Positions 57,371 through 64,000 of a stretch of DNA of 64,000 nt are shown in pieces. The notes under the pieces were generated by a model. That model was not told the DNA's origin, made no database searches, and worked only from the letters and a program-made list of their open reading frames with translations. The stretch lies in contig JAKFVU010000031.1 of assembly GCA_021732025.1 (NCBI GenBank), positions 1 through 64,000 on the forward strand, given 5' to 3'. The translations under genes and the position numbers were made by a program. Every line of letters starts with the position of its first letter. Positions within the stretch are counted from its first letter, which is position 1. Origin of the DNA: Candidatus Obscuribacterales bacterium. GTDB taxonomy: Bacteria; Cyanobacteriota; Vampirovibrionia; Obscuribacterales; Obscuribacteraceae.

Positions 57371-58871
57371 GTTCAGGCTGCTCGTCGGCATGGAAGTCAG
57401 CCAAGCCTGGCACATCTTTTGATGCGATCGGATTGTCGCGCAAGAATTTCTCTATGGTGCCGGTGATGCGCCACAACTGGAAAAGATTGCCCTGAGCTTC
57501 TACATCGCGCATGAGCACGGCTCTGTGCAAAAGCAATTTCTTTTGAATCAAACGCGATAGTGTCATGCCGCTAAAGTGGAAGCAGATATCGGGTTTGTCT
57601 AAACTTGGGTCAAAAGGCACCACTTCTGGTTCGCCGTTAGCTTTCGAGCGCAGTAACCAGCCGTGGATGCTGCCCGCTCTTAGGTGAAAACCAATACTGG
57701 TGCCATTGATTTTTGCTTCTTTTAAAGCACCTTGCTCAATGCGCTCTGGCACAAATTTTTCAAAATAATAGTGGGCTAGTTGTTCCGAATAATCAAGGCT
57801 GCTTGGCTCTTCGCTGACAGCGAGATGATCGCCCCAGTTGTGGCTCTTCGCCGCTTTAATGAGCTTGTCGAAATATTCTTTTTCTAAACGCACAGGCAAT
57901 ATTTGATAACGCCCTGCTACTTCGTACAAATTGCGAGTTTTTACTTGCACGTCATCGAGTAAGAGTTTGCGCAGAGTGTTCGGCAAATTGAGGCCGTCTT
58001 GTTCGGCGCATTGAATCTCTGGACAGTTGAGCGACTGGGCTAAGTGTGAGAGCCATTCGCGGTTCAATGTCATCTGGGTTGAAACCAGATTGCAAATGCG
58101 CGGACGAGCACTGTCTTCGATAAAGTGAAAGAAGGTGCTAACCGCTACATCGATTGGTAAAAACCATAGGGTTGAATCGGGATTATAAGCCAGCTTCAGC
58201 GACGAAGTCGGGAAGAACGGCTTGGCGGCTTCTTGTACAAGCTCTTTCAGTAAAGAGTGGATGCCGGAGTATTTGATGGTCTCACCACTTTTAGTGTCAC
58301 CACTAATCAAAGGCAAGCGCACCAAGTACCAAGGAGACTCTGTGCCGCTAAGGCTTTCTAATACCCGCTGCTCATATTGTTGGCAGGTGCTTTCCCAATT
58401 GCTGAGCGGTTTGCGCCGGGCAAATTCTAGTTCCTCTGGCACAACTCCGTCTTTTTGTACGCCGCCCCAGATTGACGACACAATAAAAGTAGGGGTGCCT
58501 TTAAAAGCTTTGATGATTGCTCTGAAGTCGGCACCGGCAAGCGGCGCACGCGGTGAACGGGCCTCATCGAAATTTGGTGGCAAAGCACTAAATATGATGG
58601 CATCGTATTTGTTAAATTTAGCAGCTTCGCCTGGCTCGACAACTTTTAGTCTGTCTTTGAAAACGCGCTCGTCTTCTTTTCCGCCTAAAGCGGCAGACAA
58701 AATGTTCTGGGCTTGGGTCTTAAGGTCAAGGGGTGAGAGGCTCAGCAGATTGAGCGACGATTTACAGGCAAAATGCACATGCCAACCACGCTTGACCAAA
58801 TAGGCTGCTAGTGGGCCATTGAAGGAGGTCACAGGACCCCAGATGTATGCAACTTTTGGATTGGCGCTCAT
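57354..58871 (-). CDS. NAD(P)-binding SDR-like protein fused to an SCP2-like domain
   Basis: 505 residues. The first 270 or so form a Rossmann-like extended-SDR region (VAYIWGPVTSFNGPLAAYLV, in which the usual GxxGxxG is reduced to GPVTSFNG; later STQMTLNREWLSHLAQSLNC). The C-terminal 130 residues (GALKEAKINGTSIGFHLRAG; PDICFHFSGMTLSRLIQKKL) resemble the SCP2 sterol/lipid-binding fold. So it could act on a lipid substrate. The glycine motif deviates enough that the cofactor call is uncertain. It overlaps the nucleosidase-like gene by 17 bases. Confidence 0.6.
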   Translation of the reverse strand: MSANPKVAYIWGPVTSFNGPLAAYLVKRGWHVHFACKSSLNLLSLSPLDLKTQAQNILSAALGGKEDERVFKDRLKVVEPGEAAKFNKYDAIIFSALPPNFDEARSPRAPLAGADFRAIIKAFKGTPTFIVSSIWGGVQKDGVVPEELEFARRKPLSNWESTCQQYEQRVLESLSGTESPWYLVRLPLISGDTKSGETIKYSGIHSLLKELVQEAAKPFFPTSSLKLAYNPDSTLWFLPIDVAVSTFFHFIEDSARPRICNLVSTQMTLNREWLSHLAQSLNCPEIQCAEQDGLNLPNTLRKLLLDDVQVKTRNLYEVAGRYQILPVRLEKEYFDKLIKAAKSHNWGDHLAVSEEPSSLDYSEQLAHYYFEKFVPERIEQGALKEAKINGTSIGFHLRAGSIHGWLLRSKANGEPEVVPFDPSLDKPDICFHFSGMTLSRLIQKKLLLHRAVLMRDVEAQGNLFQLWRITGTIEKFLRDNPIASKDVPGLADFHADEQPEHVKAD

Positions 58872-58887
58872 TATTTTGCTTGCACTT

Positions 58888-59637
58888 CTATTTGGATAAG
58901 AAATTGCTGAAACTCATGTCGGTATTGGCCAGGCAGGTACCGGCAATTTCGTCACCCAGCCTCATACTATCCTCCCTGTCGTAAGACCGGTAGCTTTCGA
59001 GGGGCAGTATTACGAATAGGTAAAGAGTGGAGATGGCCACAATTATGTTGCCAATAGCATTAACCGTACTATTTAGAGGCCCAATCGCCTGTACGGGAAG
59101 GATGTGGGCAAACAAAGGCAAAATCAGGTTTGCTAATAGGGCGAGAACCTCGCAAAGCAGCAATGGGCCTAAATAAATGATATTGCGTTCAACCGCTTGG
59201 CGCAGAGAAGGTGAGTTGCCAGAATAGATGTCAACTACCTGAATGCCCATTAAGTTCTTGCCAATCCCGCGTCCTTCAAAGAAATAATCACGAAAAATCA
59301 AATAGATCATTATGATCATTTTGCTGGTCAAGAACATGTTGACTACCGGTAAAAGCATTATGAACATGCTCGCTAAGAAGCCCACGCCAAAGTCGATACC
59401 GAGGGCGGTAACTCGGCGGCCGGGTTCGATCCGTTCGGGCTCAAAAACAGCGTCAGCGCGTTTCTCTTCTAATGATTGATTAAATGCATGCCAAAGCTCA
59501 AGCGGTGAGCGCTTTTCGCTATTTCTTGGATCTCGTCCTGAACCAGATGATGGTCTAGGCGGTCTAGGCATACTGTTCCTGCTGTTACTGCTTTTTCTGC
59601 TGTTTCTACTAAAAGATTTCAAAACCGATTTTGTCAC
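58888..59637 (-). CDS. RDD-family membrane protein with Ser/Arg/Asn-rich N-terminus
   Basis: 249 residues. After a 50-residue basic, Ser/Asn-rich tail (SFSRNSRKSSNSRNSMPRPP) come about four spans, including GFLASMFIMLLPVVNMFLTS, and the sequence RRVTALGIDFGVGFLASMF at the start of the first span, close to the RDD family pattern (R-x(2)-A-x-x-x-D). It also has GRGIGKNLMGIQVVD, another RDD signature. RDD proteins are ion transporters or membrane adaptors. Its serine/basic tail recalls that of the TPR protein at 1.7 kb. Confidence 0.78.
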   Translation of the reverse strand: MTKSVLKSFSRNSRKSSNSRNSMPRPPRPSSGSGRDPRNSEKRSPLELWHAFNQSLEEKRADAVFEPERIEPGRRVTALGIDFGVGFLASMFIMLLPVVNMFLTSKMIIMIYLIFRDYFFEGRGIGKNLMGIQVVDIYSGNSPSLRQAVERNIIYLGPLLLCEVLALLANLILPLFAHILPVQAIGPLNSTVNAIGNIIVAISTLYLFVILPLESYRSYDREDSMRLGDEIAGTCLANTDMSFSNFLSK

Positions 59638-59822
59638 GCTCTATCATAAAGCAACTTGGGCCGAACTCGACATTTGCGGCATCCTGACATCGCCACTTGA
59701 TTGCTCTGCCCTTTTTAGGAGCAGCAAGCGGAACATTTGATTATGGTGAGCGGCCTTGGCTGCTTGGAACCAGTACCATTTAGATAGTTGCATTTTGACA
59801 CTAAGACAAAAAGGTTGGAGCC

Positions 59823-61031
59823 ATGACCACTAGTACAAGAGAAACCGTAATTGTTGATGGACTGCGTACTCCTTTCGGCAAAATGGGCGGAGCCCTTGCC
59901 AACCTTAGTGCAGTGAAATTAGCGAGCCCCTTGATCAAAGCTTTGGTTGAGCGCAATAAAATTGATGCCAACACCATTGATGAAGTAATCATCGGTCAGG
60001 TCTTGCAAGCTGGATGCGGTCAAATTCCTTCACGGCAAGCTTTGCTTGATGCTGGTTTGCCTAATACCACGGAATCGACAACAGTCAACAAAGTCTGCGC
60101 ATCAGGTATGCGTGCTGTCACTTTGGCCGACCTGCGCATTCGCGCTAATGATGCCGAGATCATTCTTGCCGGTGGTATGGAATCAATGAGCCAGGCTCCC
60201 TATTTGGTAGAAGCCAATTCAGCTAGGTTCGGTAAGCGTATGGGTCACGTGGCTTTCAAAGACGCCATGTTGGCTGATGGTTTGGAGTGCCCAGTAGCTA
60301 ACGTGCACATGGCCGTGCACGGTGCCAAGGTTGCCGAAGAGTTTGGCATTGGTCGCGAAGCTCAAGACAAATGGGCCCTGCGCAGCCACCAACTAGCAAT
60401 CAAAGCGATTGAGAGCGGCGCATTCAAAAGCGAAATTTTGCCTCTCGAAGTAGCTGCAGGCAAAGGCCAAACTAAGAGCATTGATCGCGACGAAGCTCCC
60501 CGTGCCGATACAACTATTGAGGCACTAGCCAAGCTCAAACCGGTCTTCTATGACAAAGGTACGATTACAGCAGGCAATGCACCTGGTGTTAATGATGGTG
60601 CCTGCATGTTGTTGGTAATGAGTGCTGACAAAGCTAAAGAGTTAGGCCTTAAGCCCCTCGCCAAAATTGTCAGCCATGCATCGATTGGTCAAGATGTGCC
60701 TTATTTAGCTACAGTACCGGCTCTTTCAACAGAAAAAGCGCTGAAAAAAGCTGGTTTGACTGTCAAAGATCTCGACTTACTTGAAATCAACGAAGCCTTT
60801 GCTTCAGTGGCGCTCAAGTCTATGGAGATGCTCGGAATTGACGAAAGCAAAGTCAATGTCAATGGTGGTGCTGTTGCCCTTGGTCACCCTATCGGTGCCA
60901 GCGGTGCGCGCATATTGCTTTCTCTCGCTCGCGAGATGGAAAGACGCGGTGCTAAATACGGCGCTGCTGCAATTTGCTCAGGAACTGCCCAAGGCGATTG
61001 TGTCATTCTTAGCCGTGTCGGTCTCGATTAA
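59823..61031 (+). CDS. Acetyl-CoA acetyltransferase (thiolase)
   Basis: 402 residues. The nucleophile lies in NKVCASGMRAVTLADLRIR (Cys about 91). The His motif is GGAVALGHPIGASGARILLS, and the third element is AAICSGTAQGDCVILSR, where the usual CIGGGQG reads CSGTAQG. Catalytic Cys, His and Cys are kept. It interconverts acetyl-CoA and acetoacetyl-CoA or other 3-ketoacyl-CoA. The ATG is preceded by GGTTGGAG. It runs 15 bases ahead of ligA, possibly the same transcript. Confidence 0.93.
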   Translation: MTTSTRETVIVDGLRTPFGKMGGALANLSAVKLASPLIKALVERNKIDANTIDEVIIGQVLQAGCGQIPSRQALLDAGLPNTTESTTVNKVCASGMRAVTLADLRIRANDAEIILAGGMESMSQAPYLVEANSARFGKRMGHVAFKDAMLADGLECPVANVHMAVHGAKVAEEFGIGREAQDKWALRSHQLAIKAIESGAFKSEILPLEVAAGKGQTKSIDRDEAPRADTTIEALAKLKPVFYDKGTITAGNAPGVNDGACMLLVMSADKAKELGLKPLAKIVSHASIGQDVPYLATVPALSTEKALKKAGLTVKDLDLLEINEAFASVALKSMEMLGIDESKVNVNGGAVALGHPIGASGARILLSLAREMERRGAKYGAAAICSGTAQGDCVILSRVGLD

Positions 61032-63182
<2,151 letters not shown>

Positions 63183-63198
63183 TGACAAATCTAAAGAA

Positions 63199-64000
63199 GT
63201 GGATAAGTACTCCTTGAGCAAGATCTTTTTGCAAGCAATAGACGCCAAAAGCGGCCGCGCCAGAGCATCATCGATGTTGTTGAAGGCTGCTCTTCTGGCG
63301 GCCCTGCCGCTGGCAACATCTATTTGTTTTGACACTAATTCTAATTCTAGTTTTAGTGTCGGTTCTAATTTTAGTTTTGCCGGTTTGCCTATCTCAGCCA
63401 GCTTATTGCCAGCAGCTGAAGCAAAGAATAGCCAGAAAAATACTACCGATCCTGCCATGAAGAACACTAAGCTGGGTAAGCAGCTTTTTGAAAAAGGTGA
63501 CTATGATCTGGCTATCGATGCCCTTTTGCAGGCCACCTATTTTGCCCGCAACGGCTATGCGCCTGAGGCTTTTTATTACTTAGGCAAGTGCTACATGGCC
63601 AAAAGTGAATACCTCAAAGCTTATGATGCTTTGAAGAAACACTTGGCGCAGAATGTCTCAGGCGAAGGCTGGGGCAACGTCGCTATGGTTGAGACTCTTA
63701 CAGCCTTGAAGCGTTTCAACGAAGCACCTCCTTTTGTTGCTTTCGCACTGAAAGGGGCGCCTTACCAATCGCCAATTTATTGCGCCGCCCAAGTCGCCAA
63801 TGCCAAGCTTTATGAGGCTCAGAACGACTTCTCGCCAGCTTGCGACTATTATCGCAATGCCCTTGGTGATCGACCTTGGACATATTTTGATGCCTGGATT
63901 GGTTTTGGCGAATGTCTCATGAAGATGAAAAACTGGTCTGAAGCCTACAAGTATTTAGACGAAATGCTGACTACGAGGCAAACTATCAAGGGTCTCAATT
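63199..64000 (+). CDS. Secreted TPR protein, truncated at the window end
   Basis: Reads through to the right edge (267 codons visible). A GTG start at 63199 is 17 bases after the ligA stop; ATG 63274 is another option and gives a cleaner signal peptide (MLLKAALLAALPLATSICF). The mature N-terminus has Asn/Ser/Phe-rich DNA (NSNSSFSVGSNFSFAG). TPR units start near residue 90 (GKQLFEKGDYDLAIDALLQA, FYYLGKCYMAKSEYLKAYDA, LYEAQNDFSPACDYYRNALG). It continues beyond the window. Another member of the many TPR scaffolds here. Confidence 0.75.
   Translation, partial: MDKYSLSKIFLQAIDAKSGRARASSMLLKAALLAALPLATSICFDTNSNSSFSVGSNFSFAGLPISASLLPAAEAKNSQKNTTDPAMKNTKLGKQLFEKGDYDLAIDALLQATYFARNGYAPEAFYYLGKCYMAKSEYLKAYDALKKHLAQNVSGEGWGNVAMVETLTALKRFNEAPPFVAFALKGAPYQSPIYCAAQVANAKLYEAQNDFSPACDYYRNALGDRPWTYFDAWIGFGECLMKMKNWSEAYKYLDEMLTTRQTIKGLN

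Overview
The window reads as a chromosomal segment of a diderm (outer-membrane-bearing) bacterium of middling G+C. The envelope signs are an MlaD/MlaE-type lipid transport pair, a lipoprotein and many signal peptides. My best guess, by inference only, is the non-photosynthetic cyanobacterial sister group (Melainabacteria/Vampirovibrionia, Obscuribacterales-like). It rests on a short S1 protein, a cyanobacterial-style E-x-KIDG DNA ligase, a partial complex I operon, a wealth of TPR proteins, and long Ala/Pro/Gly-rich linkers. No 16S gene or phage marker is present to fix the assignment.

Layout. 1-8.0 kb: the end of a GAF/LuxR regulator, a TPR protein, and a five-gene minus-strand operon of membrane protein, DUF4129, DUF4350, MoxR ATPase and DUF58. 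8.4-12.1 kb: a large GAF/HD-GYP-like protein and a secreted protein. 12.1-15.7 kb: a 34-bp perfect palindrome and a (TTAC)16 microsatellite beside mlaD-mlaE, then an S1-type protein. 16.3-17.7 kb: a small secreted coiled-coil protein and RNase III. 18.0-24.7 kb: nuoABCDHIJK, with a -10-like box before it and a strong terminator after it. 24.7-29.4 kb: a membrane Ser/Thr kinase with a repeat-containing C-terminus and a divergent GT20 (OtsA-like) enzyme. 29.3-35.9 kb: a minus-strand run of two TPR proteins, two small membrane proteins, a secreted beta-rich protein, ubiX and rimM. 36.4-54.0 kb: the most unusual part, described below. 54.0-56.6 kb: ribE-ribBA-ribH. 56.6-64 kb: a nucleosidase-like protein, an SDR/SCP2-like protein, an RDD membrane protein, a thiolase, ligA and the start of another TPR protein.

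The 36.4-54.0 kb block is ten or eleven co-directional genes that look like a chromosomal type IV secretion-like machine. It has three secreted Pro/Gly-rich proteins (two of them tandem paralogues), a lipoprotein with an NPYA repeat, and two paralogous polytopic VirB6/TrbL-like proteins. The second of these is about 1,877 residues long, with a Gly-rich linker, four repeats of about 190-200 residues and a 16-glutamine tract. These are followed by a Zn-ribbon protein, a PrgI/VirB3-like protein, a VirB4-type ATPase with an N-terminal Asp10/RGG tail, and two single-span proteins, the last with VirB8/TraE-like topology. No relaxase, VirD4 coupling protein or VirB11 ATPase is visible, so it may be a secretion, surface or uptake apparatus rather than a conjugation system. 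This is the best candidate for an undescribed system here.

Complex I subunits NuoC and NuoI carry matching Ala/Lys/Pro/Glu-rich tails, and NuoK has an N-terminal extension with about three extra membrane spans. NuoEFG and NuoLMN are absent from the window.
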